64,000 bases of DNA from Dickeya lacustris (GCF_029635795.1 NZ_CP114280.1:3348001-3412000), one strand, 5' to 3'. Positions 47,112 through 57,539 are shown, counted from the first letter of the stretch. Program-made: numbers and translations. Notes: generated by a model not told the origin, from the letters alone.

Positions 47112-47154
47112 TGTATGGTGTGAATATGTATTGTGTGAGTATGTCGTGTGTGAG
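47112..47154. repeat. Short tandem array in the leader of the Cache receptor
   Basis: A 13-base unit (47112-47124) precedes two 15-base units (TATGTATTGTGTGAG 47125-47139; TATGTCGTGTGTGAG 47140-47154). The array lies between the sigma-28 promoter and the start codon, so it is in the mRNA leader. Confidence 0.75.
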
Positions 47155-47174
47155 TCGTACTCTGTGTTAAGCCG

Positions 47175-47201
47175 TTAACGGCCAAAAAGCGCGAAATTTT
47201 A
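47175..47201 (-). promoter_or_regulatory. Sigma-28 (FliA) promoter of the Cache receptor
   Basis: On the minus strand: TAAAATTT, 11-base spacer, GCCGTTAA, against the consensus TAAAGTTT-N11-GCCGATAA (one mismatch in each half). It lies 77 bases before the receptor start at 47098. Confidence 0.8.
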
Positions 47202-47289
47202 CATTAATTGCCACTTTTGTAATTAAAATTGACGCACGTCATTGTCATATAGTGTCTGTTGTGGTTGTTGATTTGGCGCGCAGGCACGT

Positions 47290-47311
47290 GGCGTACGATA
47301 GGCGTACGATA
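47290..47311. repeat. 11-bp direct repeat, two copies
   Basis: GGCGTACGATA occurs twice without a break, 62 bases before the yjfP start. Confidence 0.7.
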
Positions 47312-47372
47312 TAAGTGTAGGTGTTCTATCGTGTTTTACCTGCTCTGCCAGAGTGAAAATAAACAAGGAGTA

Positions 47373-48170
47373 ATGATGGTTGAGATGGGATGTGAAAACG
47401 TTTCCGGCGTTGAGGTGTTACATGCTTTCCCGGCCGGAGCTGGCGCTAGGCCGCTACCGACGGTGTTCTTTTTTCATGGCTATACCTCATCAAAAGAGGT
47501 CTATTCCTATTTTGCGTATGCGCTGGCGAAGGCGGGATTTCGGGTGATTGCGCCAGATGCCTTGATGCATGGCGCCCGTTTTGACGGCAATGAAGCGCAA
47601 CGCTGGCGCAGCTTCTGGGATATTTTTCTTAATAATATCAGTGAATTGCCGGTTTACCTGCGCTGGTGCCATGAGCGGGGGCTGATTGAGAACGAGCGCG
47701 TGGCAATCTGCGGCGCGTCAATGGGGGGCATGACCGCGCTGGCGGCCATGACGCAATATCCCTGGCTGCGGGCCTGCGCCTGTTTTATGGGGTCGGGATA
47801 TTTCTCTGCATTATCACAAACGCTGTTCCCGCCCGTCATGCCCGGTGACACCGATGCGGCAGACACGCTCAGGCAGCTTGCCGAGCGCGTTGCGCCGTTT
47901 GACGTCACGCATCAGTTGGACTTGCTGGCAAACCGGCCCCTGTTACTCTGGCACGGGCAGGCTGATGAGGTGATTGCGGCGGAGGAGAGCAAGCGGCTCT
48001 ATCAGGCATTACGCCAGCATAGTCATGTCCAGCATAGCCATACCCAGCATAGTCATACCCAGCATAGCCATGCCAGTCAGTTAACTTATCTGACTGAGGC
48101 GGGGATTGGCCACAAAATTACGCCTTCAGCGTTACAGGCCGCTGCGGACTTCTTTTTACGCACGCTGTGA
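47373..48170 (+). CDS. yjfP: Alpha/beta hydrolase YjfP
   Basis: 265 aa from the first of two adjacent ATG codons after AAGGAG (the second is 47376). The esterase fold shows FFHGYTSSKEVYSYFAYALAKAGFRVIAPDA, nucleophile elbow GASMGGM (Ser), LLLWHGQADEVIAAEES (Asp) and GIGHKITP (His), matching E. coli YjfP (249). It is a cytosolic carboxylesterase of uncertain substrate. Between the Asp and His strands it carries an insertion made of four in-frame 15-bp repeats (48015-48074), coding a His-rich QHSHT-type stretch. Confidence 0.9.
   Translation: MMVEMGCENVSGVEVLHAFPAGAGARPLPTVFFFHGYTSSKEVYSYFAYALAKAGFRVIAPDALMHGARFDGNEAQRWRSFWDIFLNNISELPVYLRWCHERGLIENERVAICGASMGGMTALAAMTQYPWLRACACFMGSGYFSALSQTLFPPVMPGDTDAADTLRQLAERVAPFDVTHQLDLLANRPLLLWHGQADEVIAAEESKRLYQALRQHSHVQHSHTQHSHTQHSHASQLTYLTEAGIGHKITPSALQAAADFFLRTL
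48015..48074 (+). repeat. 15-bp in-frame array in yjfP, 4 copies
   Basis: Units CAGCATAGTCATGTC, CAGCATAGCCATACC, CAGCATAGTCATACC and CAGCATAGCCATGCC are contiguous and encode QHSHV-QHSHT-QHSHT-QHSHA. The frame is preserved. This stretch falls where E. coli YjfP has an ordinary loop. Confidence 0.9.
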
Positions 48171-48209
48171 TGTCGTTATTGCCGGGCGAGTGTTCCCGAA
48201 CGCCTCATC

Positions 48210-48236
48210 CCCTGTGCGACGTGGCACAGGGCTTTT
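48210..48236 (+). terminator. Terminator after yjfP
   Basis: CCCTGTGC (48210-48217) pairs with GCACAGGG (48224-48231), loop GACGTG, then CTTTTC. It lies 39 bases after the yjfP stop. The 3' arm continues into the array at 48231-48331. Confidence 0.7.
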
Positions 48237-48331
48237 CACGTCACAGACGCGTTTTCACGTCATGGCGCTTTTTCACACCATATTTTTTCGCGCCATACTT
48301 TTTCACGCCCGCCATACTTTTTCACGCCATA
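48231..48331. repeat. Degenerate 15-19 bp array, about 6 copies
   Basis: Units at 48231-48248, 48249-48265, 48266-48282, 48283-48297, 48298-48316 and 48317-48331 share C(G)TTTTTCACGCCATA. It starts in the yjfP terminator tail and fills the gap toward the rpsF leader. Confidence 0.85.
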
Positions 48332-48392
48332 GATAGAAGAATATGGCTTGTGTTCGTCCTGCATGGTCAGTATTATTACGCGTCATTTTTTT

Positions 48393-48437
48393 CAGCCGTA
48401 CACACAATACGTTCCTTGCTTCCATGGGCCACGGCTG
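48393..48437 (+). promoter_or_regulatory. Candidate ribosomal-protein leader of the rpsF operon
   Basis: CAGCCGT (48393-48399) pairs with ACGGCTG (48431-48437) across a 31-base loop, 40 bases before rpsF. rpsF leaders in many bacteria bind the S6:S18 complex and repress translation. The CCG-bulge motif itself was not pinned down, so the assignment rests on position and a stem. Confidence 0.45.
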
Positions 48438-48459
48438 ACCCTGACAGGAGGCTGAATAA

Positions 48460-48870
<411 letters not shown>

Positions 48871-48878
48871 TTGTTGTG

Positions 48879-49428
<550 letters not shown>

Positions 49429-49457
49429 TCGGCCACTGTCCATTAACGAGACTTTGA

Positions 49458-49919
<462 letters not shown>

Positions 49920-49946
49920 TTTTTACTTCGCTTCATGACAATACGT

Positions 49947-49972
49947 AAAACGCTGGCTTCGGCCAGCGTTTT
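49947..49972 (+). terminator. Terminator of the rpsF-rplI operon
   Basis: AAAACGCTGGC (49947-49957) and GCCAGCGTTTT (49962-49972) close on the loop TTCG, 28 bases after rplI. The T run is in the 3' arm. A textbook UUCG tetraloop hairpin. Confidence 0.9.
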
Positions 49973-50067
49973 GCATTTCTGCTGTCCCTGTCATCAGTAA
50001 AAACGCTTTTTTCTGACGTTCTCTCTTATCAGCGGTACAGCCGGTATGGTGCTCTGGAGATAAACCG

Positions 50068-50466
50068 ATGAATGCCTATGTGCAACGATTGCGGGTGTAT
50101 GACGTCGCAGCCCCTTTTCTGCATGCGACTTTCCTTATCGACAGACTCTGGCCGCGTGGTATCAGCAAGCAACGCCTTGAGGGCGTAGTGTGGCTCAAGT
50201 CGGTGGCTCCGAGTAACGAGCTACGGCGCTGGTTTCATAGCAACCCTGAACAGTGGGAAACGTTTGCTGCGTTGTACCGTGCAGAATTACATCAACAAGC
50301 GTTAGATCAACAAGAATTACATCAACAGACGACATGGCGGCCGCTCGTCTCACTGTTACAGCAGCATCAGCCACTCACTTTGCTTTATGGCAGCCGTGAT
50401 GCGCAGCACAATCATGCGGTGGTGTTGGGCGATTTCTCACCGAGCAAGCGCGCATTTATCCCTTAG
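50068..50466 (+). CDS. DUF488 family protein (YeaO-like)
   Basis: 132 aa. The DUF488 core LIDRLWPRGISKQRLEGVVWLKSVAPSNELRRWFHSNPEQWETFAALYRAEL and the later LTLLYGSRDAQHNHAVVL match YeaO-like proteins of unknown function. Between them lies a Gln/Leu/His-rich stretch made of three in-frame 15-bp units (50284-50328), absent from the family core. Monocistronic; no ribosome site better than GGAGA. Confidence 0.85.
   Translation: MNAYVQRLRVYDVAAPFLHATFLIDRLWPRGISKQRLEGVVWLKSVAPSNELRRWFHSNPEQWETFAALYRAELHQQALDQQELHQQTTWRPLVSLLQQHQPLTLLYGSRDAQHNHAVVLGDFSPSKRAFIP
50284..50328 (+). repeat. 15-bp in-frame array in the DUF488 gene, 3 copies
   Basis: GAATTACATCAACAA, GCGTTAGATCAACAA and GAATTACATCAACAG are contiguous and encode ELHQQ, ALDQQ and ELHQQ. 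The unit is a multiple of three. Confidence 0.88.
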
Positions 50467-50568
50467 CATAAAGGCGTACCGTACCTGAGACGGGCGTTGT
50501 GCATAAAAACGTCACTCAATATCCAAAGATGGCGTATTTGAGCTTTCAGCACCAACGGCGGGGGCGGG

Positions 50569-51303
50569 TTAGTTGACGCGGATAAAAGAGCCGTCTTGCT
50601 GGCGGGCGAATAACACTTGCTGGCCACTCGATGTCTCGGTCGATAACTGCGTGATGGCACCCTGTGCGTTACGCTGTAGCCGGATACTCTGCCCGGTGCG
50701 TAAGTTACTGAGGGGTTTCCCCGTGCCTTCGACTTGCGCCATCGCGAAGACATCGTTGAGCGGAAGGTTGTTATCACGAAAAAGCTGCGCCAGTGTTTGC
50801 CCTGAGGCAACCTGATAAGTGCGCCAGTTCGCCTCAGACGCCGGCGGCGGCGTCTGGGAAGGGGTGTCCAGCGGGGAGACCAGTTGCGCCTGAATCGGCG
50901 CATGCTGTGATAAGGGGACATCCACCTGCTGGGGGATAGCGGGCTGAGGTGCCGGGCCCGGCCAGAGCAGCACGATGAGTAGCAGCCCTAAAACAATGAA
51001 AATACAACGGCGGTGGAGATAAGGCAGAGGGGCCATCCAACTGAAACTATCTGGCATGTGCCACAGTGTGTGCAGCCAGGATGACAGTGATTGCACTCGG
51101 TGGTGGGATGCCGGGGGCGTGGCCGTCAGTCTCTCCTGCGCGCTGCCATGGTCATTGTCGATATTGCCCTCATCAGTACCGCCTTGCGATTCACCGGGAA
51201 TCTGTCTTCGCTGGCGCCATTGTCCCCACCTGTGTTGGCAGGTGAGCCAGAGACTGTGAGGATTCCAGCGGGATTGCTTTCTCCTGGGCGCGATTCTGCC
51301 CAT
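50569..51303 (-). CDS. ytfB: Cell-envelope protein YtfB (OapA/LysM-like)
   Basis: 244 aa. A cytoplasmic N-terminus containing the OapA-type segment LWHMPDSFSWMAPLPYLHRR is followed by one membrane segment (about 104-120). A periplasmic Pro/Gln linker leads to a C-terminal OapA/LysM-like domain (TYQVASGQTLAQLFRDNNLPLNDVFAM). E. coli YtfB binds glycans and localises to the division site. AGAGG precedes the start. Located between rplI and fklB, as in E. coli. Confidence 0.88.
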   Translation of the reverse strand: MGRIAPRRKQSRWNPHSLWLTCQHRWGQWRQRRQIPGESQGGTDEGNIDNDHGSAQERLTATPPASHHRVQSLSSWLHTLWHMPDSFSWMAPLPYLHRRCIFIVLGLLLIVLLWPGPAPQPAIPQQVDVPLSQHAPIQAQLVSPLDTPSQTPPPASEANWRTYQVASGQTLAQLFRDNNLPLNDVFAMAQVEGTGKPLSNLRTGQSIRLQRNAQGAITQLSTETSSGQQVLFARQQDGSFIRVN

Positions 51304-51549
51304 GGTGACCTCTCTTAGAACCGTATCAATGTAAAAACAGCCTGATTATATCGGCAATCGATAGCAGATAACCAGTTTGCCGCACGACCATTGCGGTATA
51401 TGTCGTGGTACAGACGACGCTAAGGGCGCGGAAACGCACTGTCTGCGGCAATTCCGTATGGCTTAACACCACGAATAACAGAACGTTTTACCCTCAACCC
51501 GCTCGCTGTTATGCTGCCTGCTCGAATTCGACAGATTAAAGGAACATAC

Positions 51550-52170
51550 ATGACAACCCCTTCTTATGACAGCATCGAAGCGCAGGCAAGCTATGGCATC
51601 GGGCTCCAGATTGGCCAGCAATTGCAGGAATCCGGTTTGCAGGGGTTGATCCCCGAGGCGCTGGTGACTGGGTTGACCGATGCACTCAGTGGTAATTCGC
51701 CTGCGGTGCCGGTGGATGTTGTACACCGTGCGTTACGTGAAGTACATGAGCGTGCGGATGTCGTGCGCCGTGAACGTCAGCGTGAGCAGGCTCAGGAAGG
51801 GCTGCGTTTTCTTGAAGCGAATGCAGACAAAGAAGGCGTTAATAGCACGGAGTCCGGTTTACAGTTCCGTGTGCTGACTCAGGGCGATGGTGCTATCCCG
51901 GCGCGTCAGGATCGGGTGCGTGTCCACTATACGGGCCGTTTGATTGATGGCAGCGTATTTGACAGTTCAGTAGAGCGCGGTCAGCCTGCGGAGTTCCCGG
52001 TCAGCGGCGTGATCCCAGGCTGGATTGAGGCGTTGACGCTTATGCCGGTTGGCTCTAAGTGGGAGCTGTATATTCCGCACAATCTGGCTTACGGCGAACG
52101 TGGCGCCGGTGCCTCGATTCCGCCATTCAGTACGCTGGTTTTTGAAGTGGAATTGCTGGAAATTCTGTAA
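51550..52170 (+). CDS. fklB: FKBP-type peptidyl-prolyl isomerase FklB (FKBP22)
   Basis: 206 aa from the ATG at 51550, the same length as E. coli FklB. The N-terminal dimer domain [21 protein letters not shown] precedes the FKBP domain with [42 protein letters not shown] and [25 protein letters not shown] cytosolic or envelope-linked proline isomerase. AAAGGAAC lies upstream of the start. Followed by a terminator. Confidence 0.95.
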   Translation: MTTPSYDSIEAQASYGIGLQIGQQLQESGLQGLIPEALVTGLTDALSGNSPAVPVDVVHRALREVHERADVVRRERQREQAQEGLRFLEANADKEGVNSTESGLQFRVLTQGDGAIPARQDRVRVHYTGRLIDGSVFDSSVERGQPAEFPVSGVIPGWIEALTLMPVGSKWELYIPHNLAYGERGAGASIPPFSTLVFEVELLEIL

Positions 52171-52272
52171 TTATCGCGACACGATGCGCTACGGTATCAG
52201 CAGCAATGGTTGTGTCCGTATGATTAGCGTATCGCGGCGATGGTTACATGAGAAGTGACCGCGCTTTGAGAG

Positions 52273-52304
52273 CAGGCCAGGCAGAGATGTCTGGCCTGTT
52301 TTTT
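52273..52304 (+). terminator. Terminator downstream of fklB
   Basis: CAGGCCAG (52273-52280) pairs with CTGGCCTG (52291-52298), loop GCAGAGATGT, followed by TTTTTTG. It lies about 100 bases after the fklB stop. Confidence 0.8.
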
Positions 52305-52469
52305 GACTAAGACATCGTCTACTGGTGATAAGAAGCCTGCGTTGTTGACGTACCGCCAGCTCATGGCGATAAGCGTTACAAAATTTAGCCATTTTCTGAT
52401 AGCCGATAAGATGGGCGCGCCGTATAAATGAGCCATCAGCCGCATCGCGGTAAAGCCGAGGTTAACAGT

Positions 52470-52805
52470 ATGATTAAGCCACTTTTATTCGGTGCCATCA
52501 TGTCAGGGATGTTGCTATCAGCCATACCTGCGGCGCAGGCGAATAGCCTGAGTCTGGCTTTGCCGGGGGTGTATTTGCACATCGGCGATCGTGATGAGCG
52601 TGGCTATGTTTGGGACGGCAACCGCTGGTGTGACCCAGAGAGCTGGTATGGGCGTCGGCACCATGCTCGCCCGGTGTATTATTACTCCCCACCACCGCCT
52701 CGCGTTGTGGTTGTTGAGCCGCCGCCGCCAGTCTATATCGTACCCGGTGGCCCACGCGGCCCCGGCCCTGGCTGGGGGCATCATCACGGCGGGCCGCGCT
52801 GGTAA
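52470..52805 (+). CDS. Secreted DUF2502-like protein with Pro/Gly-rich tail
   Basis: 111 aa from the ATG at 52470 (an in-frame ATG at 52428 is less likely; it has no ribosome site). Signal peptide to AAQA. The core LPGVYLHIGDRDERGYVWDGNRWCDPESWY resembles DUF2502 (YpeC-type) periplasmic proteins of unknown function. The C-terminus is low in complexity: a Pro-rich VVVVEPPPPVYIVP and a Gly/His-rich end. A seven-copy 17-bp array starts at its stop codon. Confidence 0.75.
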   Translation: MIKPLLFGAIMSGMLLSAIPAAQANSLSLALPGVYLHIGDRDERGYVWDGNRWCDPESWYGRRHHARPVYYYSPPPPRVVVVEPPPPVYIVPGGPRGPGPGWGHHHGGPRW

Positions 52806-52924
52806 CGTACTTTATTTGGCCGCGCGTTTTATTTAGCCGCGTGCTGTATGTCGCAACCTACTCTATGTCGCGACGTGCTTTATGTAGCAACGTGCTTTAC
52901 TGACGAACCGACTTTACTGATTCA
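52806..52924. repeat. 17-bp tandem array, 7 copies
   Basis: Units start at 52806, 52823, 52840, 52857, 52874, 52891 and 52908, with consensus CGTGCTTTATGTAGCnA and up to about half of the positions changed in the outer units. It starts directly after the stop codon of the 52470 gene and ends 50 bases before a C-rich gap. Confidence 0.92.
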
Positions 52925-53073
52925 CCTCTTTTGATGACAGGAAAACGCCGCTCGCATGGTGTCGAGCGGCGTTTTTACACGGCAATTACCCCCACGTCGT
53001 TATCATCCCGCTCCTGCAGCTTACCTGTTCTCTGATTCTCTGGTTCTCTTGACGGCGCAGGGGAACTCGTTGG

Positions 53074-53739
53074 CTATTCGCCCCGTAGCGCGCGAGGGAA
53101 GAGCTGGTTATTTTCCAGATGAATGTGTTCCATCAGGTCATCAATGAATTCATTAATACCGGTATACAAGGCGCGCCAGGTCGTACAGGCTTTTTCCGGC
53201 GGCGTAACGTTATCGGTTAATCGCTTGATCACTTCCAACTGCTGACCCGCATCATCATGCTCATGTTCCATCACCGAGATAGGGCCGCCGGCTTGTGCGC
53301 CCATACCGGACTGAATCATCGGGAACAGAATGCGTTCCTCTTTCATCATATGTTGACTCAGCTCATCGTGAATCAGCATCAGGTGAGAGGCCAACCCGCG
53401 TGGGCAACCGGGTTTATCATGATGAACCCGCTCGACTTTTTCGGCCATCTGGATCAATTCCGGCAACTGTTCACGGTGGCGGTCATGAAAGCGGCTGATG
53501 ATATGCGAAATCATCTCGCCCAGTGGCGCTTGCTGCCAGTTTTTCCCGGTTGACGGGGCGCTGGCGAGTTCGGCCAGCCGGGTTTCGAGCATCTCGATAT
53601 CCAGTTCCTGCTTGTTGGCGGCGTATTGCAGCGTTTGTTTGCCTGCGCAGCAAAAATCAAGATTAAACTCACGGAACAGCGCGGTGGCGCGCGGAAGGGT
53701 AATAGCCAGTTCGCCTAGCGATTGGTCACGGTATTGCAT
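53074..53739 (-). CDS. ytfE: Iron-sulfur cluster repair di-iron protein YtfE (RIC)
   Basis: 221 aa from the ATG at 53739 ([22 protein letters not shown]), matching the E. coli start (220 aa). The ScdA-type N-terminus has Cys30-Cys31 (DFCCAGKQT). The hemerythrin-like di-iron site is formed by conserved His and Glu in [35 protein letters not shown] and [16 protein letters not shown]. It repairs clusters damaged by nitric oxide. The NsrR operator at 53770-53792 lies directly upstream. Confidence 0.95.
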   Translation of the reverse strand: MQYRDQSLGELAITLPRATALFREFNLDFCCAGKQTLQYAANKQELDIEMLETRLAELASAPSTGKNWQQAPLGEMISHIISRFHDRHREQLPELIQMAEKVERVHHDKPGCPRGLASHLMLIHDELSQHMMKEERILFPMIQSGMGAQAGGPISVMEHEHDDAGQQLEVIKRLTDNVTPPEKACTTWRALYTGINEFIDDLMEHIHLENNQLFPRALRGE

Positions 53740-53769
53740 GATGGGCGTCCTCTGAACAGTATCGTTTAT

Positions 53770-53792
53770 AAAATGCATTTTAAATGCATCTT
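53770..53792 (-). promoter_or_regulatory. NsrR operator of ytfE
   Basis: AAGATGCATTT-A-AAATGCATTTT on the minus strand is an 11-1-11 inverted repeat that matches the NsrR consensus (AAnATGCATTT-n-AAATGCATnTT). It starts 31 bases before the ytfE start codon. nsrR itself is at 38275-38700. Confidence 0.9.
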
Positions 53793-53900
53793 TAAAAATT
53801 AGCCATCCCCCGAAAGGATTAAAAATCAGGAAGCGGAAAGAAAAACCGCGCGGGTTAGGCGCGGTGTGGCGACGTTAGCACGGCTGTCAATCAATGCCGT

Positions 53901-55850
53901 TTAGTGCTGCTGTAAATCAAGGCGATAGAGGGCAAAACCGATGTCGTCGTTACCCACTAACGTGAGTGGATATTGCGCTTTTTCTTTGATGAACGCTGCC
54001 GCTTTGGGTGACGGCGAGGTTTCTACCCGGATATCCAGCGGGGTGTCGCTGGTGATAGCCGCCAGCCGCCAGTTGTTATCCGCAGACGGTTTCACCGCAC
54101 CGGCTTTTTTCGTTTCAGCACTGATGTAAGCGGCTAATACGGCGCGGTTCTCATCCGGTGACGCGAACGCTATCTGCTTTTCACCTGTACCGGCAAATTT
54201 TTCGCCATAGGCGCGGTAATTGTTGGTCGCAATCAGGAATGTGGCGTTAGGGTCAATCGGTTTGCCGTTAAACGTCAACGCGTTGATGCGGTGTGCGTCA
54301 CGGTTGATTAACTGACATTCGCCGTCATAACGCGCCGGTTGCGTCACATCGATTTGGTAATTGACGCCATCAATCACGTCAAAATTATAGGTGCGGAAGC
54401 CGTCCCAGTTGATCAGTGATTGCGCTTCACGTTTATGCGGGTCTATTTGATTGAACTGCCCGGCAGAACATTCCAGCCATTCCCGTACCTGCTCGCCTTT
54501 TACCTTCACGACCACCAGCGTATTCGGGTAGAGATAGAGGTCGGCGGCGTTTCGAAACGTCAGTTGGCCTTTTTCGACTTCCACATAACTGGCCGGGTCG
54601 TTTTTACGGCCACCGGCTTTAAACGGCGCAGCGGCTGACAGCACCGGCAAATTGGCCAAATCCGGGTCGCCCTGAATAAAGTGTTCGACGTAGGCTTTCT
54701 GTGCGTTATTGACGATTTGTACCGTTGGGTCATCCTGAATCAACGACAGGTAGCTGTACATATTGTCGGTCGCCTGGCCGATCGGTTTGCTGACAAATTC
54801 ACGGGTTTTCTGATGCGCATCAGACAGCACATGGGTTAATTGCGCGTCTTCTGCCGCCAGCGATTTTTTTTGTGCCTTGTCGTAGATAGGGCGGGCTTGC
54901 GCGCTGCCGTGCGTCACTTGCCACGAGCCGCTGGCGTTATCCACCACCAGATCGACCACACCAAGGTGATCGCCCCACTGCCCGGGCATTACAGCCGCAA
55001 TACCATTCAGCGTCCCCTGTTCAATATCCGCGCCTTTAATGGCGGCAAAATCTTTGCTGGGGAAAACGGCGTGAGCATGGCCGAACATGATGGCGTCAAT
55101 ACCGGGAACCTGGCTTAAGTAATACACCGAGTTTTCCGCCATTGCTTTATAAGGCTCGGCCGACAGCCCAGAGTGCGCGATGGCTATCACCACATCCGCT
55201 CCCTGTTTTCGCAGTTCCGGCACCCATTTTTTGGCCGTTTCGGTAATATCTGCTACGGTGACTTTACCGCTCAGGTTAGCTTTGTCCCACACCATGATTT
55301 GTGGCGGAACGAAGCCGATATAACCTATACGCAGCTCGTGGGATTTACCGTCGCGGTCTTTGACCGTTTTCTTTTCGATGAGATAGGGTTTAAACAACGG
55401 TTTGCCGGTTTTTACATCCAGCACGTTGGCGTTGATATACGGGAAATGAGCGCCCGCCAGCGCGTTATGCAGGTAATCGAGCCCGTAGTTGAATTCATGG
55501 TTGCCGATATTGCCGACGGCATAATCCAGCGTGTTCATCGCCAGATAGACCGGGTGAGTTTCCCCTTTCTGTAACCCTTTCGCGGCGACATAATCACCCA
55601 GCGGGCTGCCTTGAATAATGTCGCCATTATCGACCAGTACACTGTTTACCACCTGCTGACGAGCGGCCTGAATCAGGCTGGCGGTACGAACCAGGCCGAA
55701 TTTATCGGTTGGACTGTCTTTATAGTAGTCGTAGTCCATCATGTTGCTGTGCAGGTCGGTGGTTTCCAGCACACGTAGATCAACGGTGGCAGCCTGAACG
55801 GCGCTAGCGGTGGCTATCGCCAGCAGGCTTAACGCCAGCTTATGCTTCAT
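53901..55850 (-). CDS. cpdB: 2',3'-cyclic-nucleotide 2'-phosphodiesterase/3'-nucleotidase
   Basis: 649 aa (E. coli 647) from the ATG at 55850; the signal peptide [20 protein letters not shown] is cleaved before [16 protein letters not shown]. The metallophosphoesterase domain ([46 protein letters not shown]) is followed by the 5'-nucleotidase C-terminal domain. A periplasmic enzyme for scavenging cyclic nucleotides. Divergent from cysQ. Confidence 0.95.
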   Translation of the reverse strand: MKHKLALSLLAIATASAVQAATVDLRVLETTDLHSNMMDYDYYKDSPTDKFGLVRTASLIQAARQQVVNSVLVDNGDIIQGSPLGDYVAAKGLQKGETHPVYLAMNTLDYAVGNIGNHEFNYGLDYLHNALAGAHFPYINANVLDVKTGKPLFKPYLIEKKTVKDRDGKSHELRIGYIGFVPPQIMVWDKANLSGKVTVADITETAKKWVPELRKQGADVVIAIAHSGLSAEPYKAMAENSVYYLSQVPGIDAIMFGHAHAVFPSKDFAAIKGADIEQGTLNGIAAVMPGQWGDHLGVVDLVVDNASGSWQVTHGSAQARPIYDKAQKKSLAAEDAQLTHVLSDAHQKTREFVSKPIGQATDNMYSYLSLIQDDPTVQIVNNAQKAYVEHFIQGDPDLANLPVLSAAAPFKAGGRKNDPASYVEVEKGQLTFRNAADLYLYPNTLVVVKVKGEQVREWLECSAGQFNQIDPHKREAQSLINWDGFRTYNFDVIDGVNYQIDVTQPARYDGECQLINRDAHRINALTFNGKPIDPNATFLIATNNYRAYGEKFAGTGEKQIAFASPDENRAVLAAYISAETKKAGAVKPSADNNWRLAAITSDTPLDIRVETSPSPKAAAFIKEKAQYPLTLVGNDDIGFALYRLDLQQH

Positions 55851-56084
55851 AAAAGTCGCTCCTGTGACGAGGTATTGTGTAACGACGAGTCGATGTAAAG
55901 CGCCGCCTCCCTTCAAACCATGGGAAGGCTGGCGGTGTAACCTGAATGTGTATCGCAGATTTTGATGAATATGGTGTTAAATATCAGCAAAAAATGTGAG
56001 GCGCAGCATGAAATTCCATTAGTAAAAATAAATCTCGCCCGTCATCGCATCTGAAATCGGGCTTGCAGGTATAACCGAGGTGAA

Positions 56085-56828
56085 ATGATGTTAGAACAGA
56101 TCTGTCAATTGGCGCGTGAAGCCGGTGATGCCATCATGCATGTGTATAACGGCTTGCAGCCGCTGGAGGTGGCGCATAAAAAAGATGCTTCGCCGGTGAC
56201 GGCCGCTGATTTGGCTGCCCATCGCGTTATTGCGCGCGGTCTGGCAAGCCATTTTCCCGATGTGCCGATGTTATCGGAAGAAGATCCGCAAGCCTGGGAC
56301 GAGCGTCAGCACTGGCAGCGTTATTGGCTGGTTGACCCGCTTGACGGCACCAAGGAGTTCCTGAGTCGTAATGGCGAATTCACCGTCAATATCGCGCTGA
56401 TTGAGGACGGTAAACCGGTGCTGGGTGTGGTGTATGTGCCCGTGACTGGCGTGCTATATGCCGCCGCGCAAGGGCAGGCGTGGAAAGAAGAGCACGGCAC
56501 GCGCCAGCAGATTCGAGTCTGCGATGCCAGGCCGCCGCTGGTGGTGGTGAGCCGTTCACACGCAGACGCCGAGCTTGAGGATTATTTGCGCCAATTGGGT
56601 GAGCATCAAACGGTGTCGATTGGTTCATCCCTGAAGTTTTGTCTGGTCGCGGAAGGCAAAGCGCAGCTCTACCCACGTTTTGGGCCGACCAATGTGTGGG
56701 ACACCGCTGCCGGTCATGCTGTCGCGCTGGCCGCAGGCGCTCAGGTGCGTGACTGGCAAGGCAATACGCTCTCTTATCTGCCGCGCGAATCCTTCCTGAA
56801 CCCTGGTTTCCGCGTGTCGCTATTCTAG
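56085..56828 (+). CDS. cysQ: 3'(2'),5'-bisphosphate nucleotidase CysQ
   Basis: 247 aa, inositol-monophosphatase fold. Metal ligands are in LSEEDPQ and the signature [25 protein letters not shown] closes the site. It hydrolyses 3'-phosphoadenosine 5'-phosphate from sulfate assimilation. There are two possible start codons, ATG 56085 and ATG 56088; GAGG lies upstream of both, and E. coli suggests the second. Confidence 0.95.
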   Translation: MMLEQICQLAREAGDAIMHVYNGLQPLEVAHKKDASPVTAADLAAHRVIARGLASHFPDVPMLSEEDPQAWDERQHWQRYWLVDPLDGTKEFLSRNGEFTVNIALIEDGKPVLGVVYVPVTGVLYAAAQGQAWKEEHGTRQQIRVCDARPPLVVVSRSHADAELEDYLRQLGEHQTVSIGSSLKFCLVAEGKAQLYPRFGPTNVWDTAAGHAVALAAGAQVRDWQGNTLSYLPRESFLNPGFRVSLF

Positions 56829-57266
56829 GTTTTTCCCCTCCAATCGGCTGGTGCGCGGTTTGTGCCGCCAGCCGGTTGCTCTTCTCCCCTGTGGTTTTTT
56901 GATGTTGTGGACTCGGGTTCTATTTTCTTTTCTGACTTTTCTGGCTTTTCTGACTTTTTCAGCGCCGCTGTGACATTGTCGTTTTTTGGTCACATTCGCA
57001 CGCTAGATTAGCCGCCGTTGAGAGGCACACCGGTGCCCGTTGTATTCAGTGGCGTGCTCGCCAGCCGCATAAGCTGGATGTTTATACTGATTTAATTTGT
57101 GTGGCATTAATCTATTCCGTAAAAATGTGTAAAAACCATGAAAAGTTCTGCCGGGGAGGGAACCTATTCCCGGTTCGGTGGACTAATCTAATACTCGCTA
57201 CACACCTGATGGAACGTTTTTCTCAGGTGGTATGTGGTGAGAAATAACGGGAGGAGAGGAAAGAAG
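56829..57266. other. 438-base gap between cysQ and ytfK
   Basis: It contains a CGGCTGG/CCAGCCG hairpin just after cysQ (56844-56873, no T run), a 9-bp array at 56927-56962 and a long leader for ytfK. No gene is supported. Confidence 0.65.
56927..56962. repeat. 9-bp tandem array, about 4 copies
   Basis: CTTTTCTGA, CTTTTCTGG, CTTTTCTGA and CTTTTTCAG are contiguous, in a T-rich stretch of the cysQ-ytfK gap. Confidence 0.75.
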
Positions 57267-57473
57267 ATGAGGATCTTCGAACGCTATAATCCCCTGAAGG
57301 TTGCCAAATACGTGAAGATTTTGTTTCGTGGCAGGCTCTATATTAAAGGGGTTGGCGCTTTTGAGTTTGATCAGGGGCGAATCCTGTTACCGAAAACGCA
57401 GGATAAACAGCATCTGGTGGTGATGTCAGAGGTGAACCGTCAGGTGTTAAAATTGCAGGCTGACTGGGGGTAA
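57267..57473 (+). CDS. ytfK: YtfK, SpoT-activating stress protein (DUF1107)
   Basis: 68 aa from the ATG at 57267, the same length as E. coli YtfK, with GAGGAGAGGAAAG upstream. The core [40 protein letters not shown] and [10 protein letters not shown] are conserved. In E. coli YtfK binds SpoT and promotes (p)ppGpp accumulation under phosphate or fatty-acid starvation. An upstream in-frame start at 57234 would add unlike residues. Confidence 0.93.
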   Translation: MRIFERYNPLKVAKYVKILFRGRLYIKGVGAFEFDQGRILLPKTQDKQHLVVMSEVNRQVLKLQADWG

Positions 57474-57500
57474 TGTCTCCACCCGGCAGCCAGGATGACC

Positions 57501-57526
57501 ATAACGGCCCGCGTGCGGGCCGTTAT
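57501..57526. terminator. Bidirectional terminator between ytfK and paeA
   Basis: A perfect 12-bp stem (ATAACGGCCCGC 57501-57512 with 57515-57526) with a 2-base loop separates the convergent ytfK and paeA. It is GC-rich in the core with AT ends, suitable for both directions. Confidence 0.8.
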
Positions 57527-57539
57527 GATGTCGGGCATA

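Noticed and set aside
47098..47185. N-terminal extension of the Cache receptor (His/Thr-rich)
   Set aside because: It is coded by the repeat in the mRNA leader and includes the sigma-28 -10 region at its upstream end; the ATG at 47098 starts a normal signal anchor.
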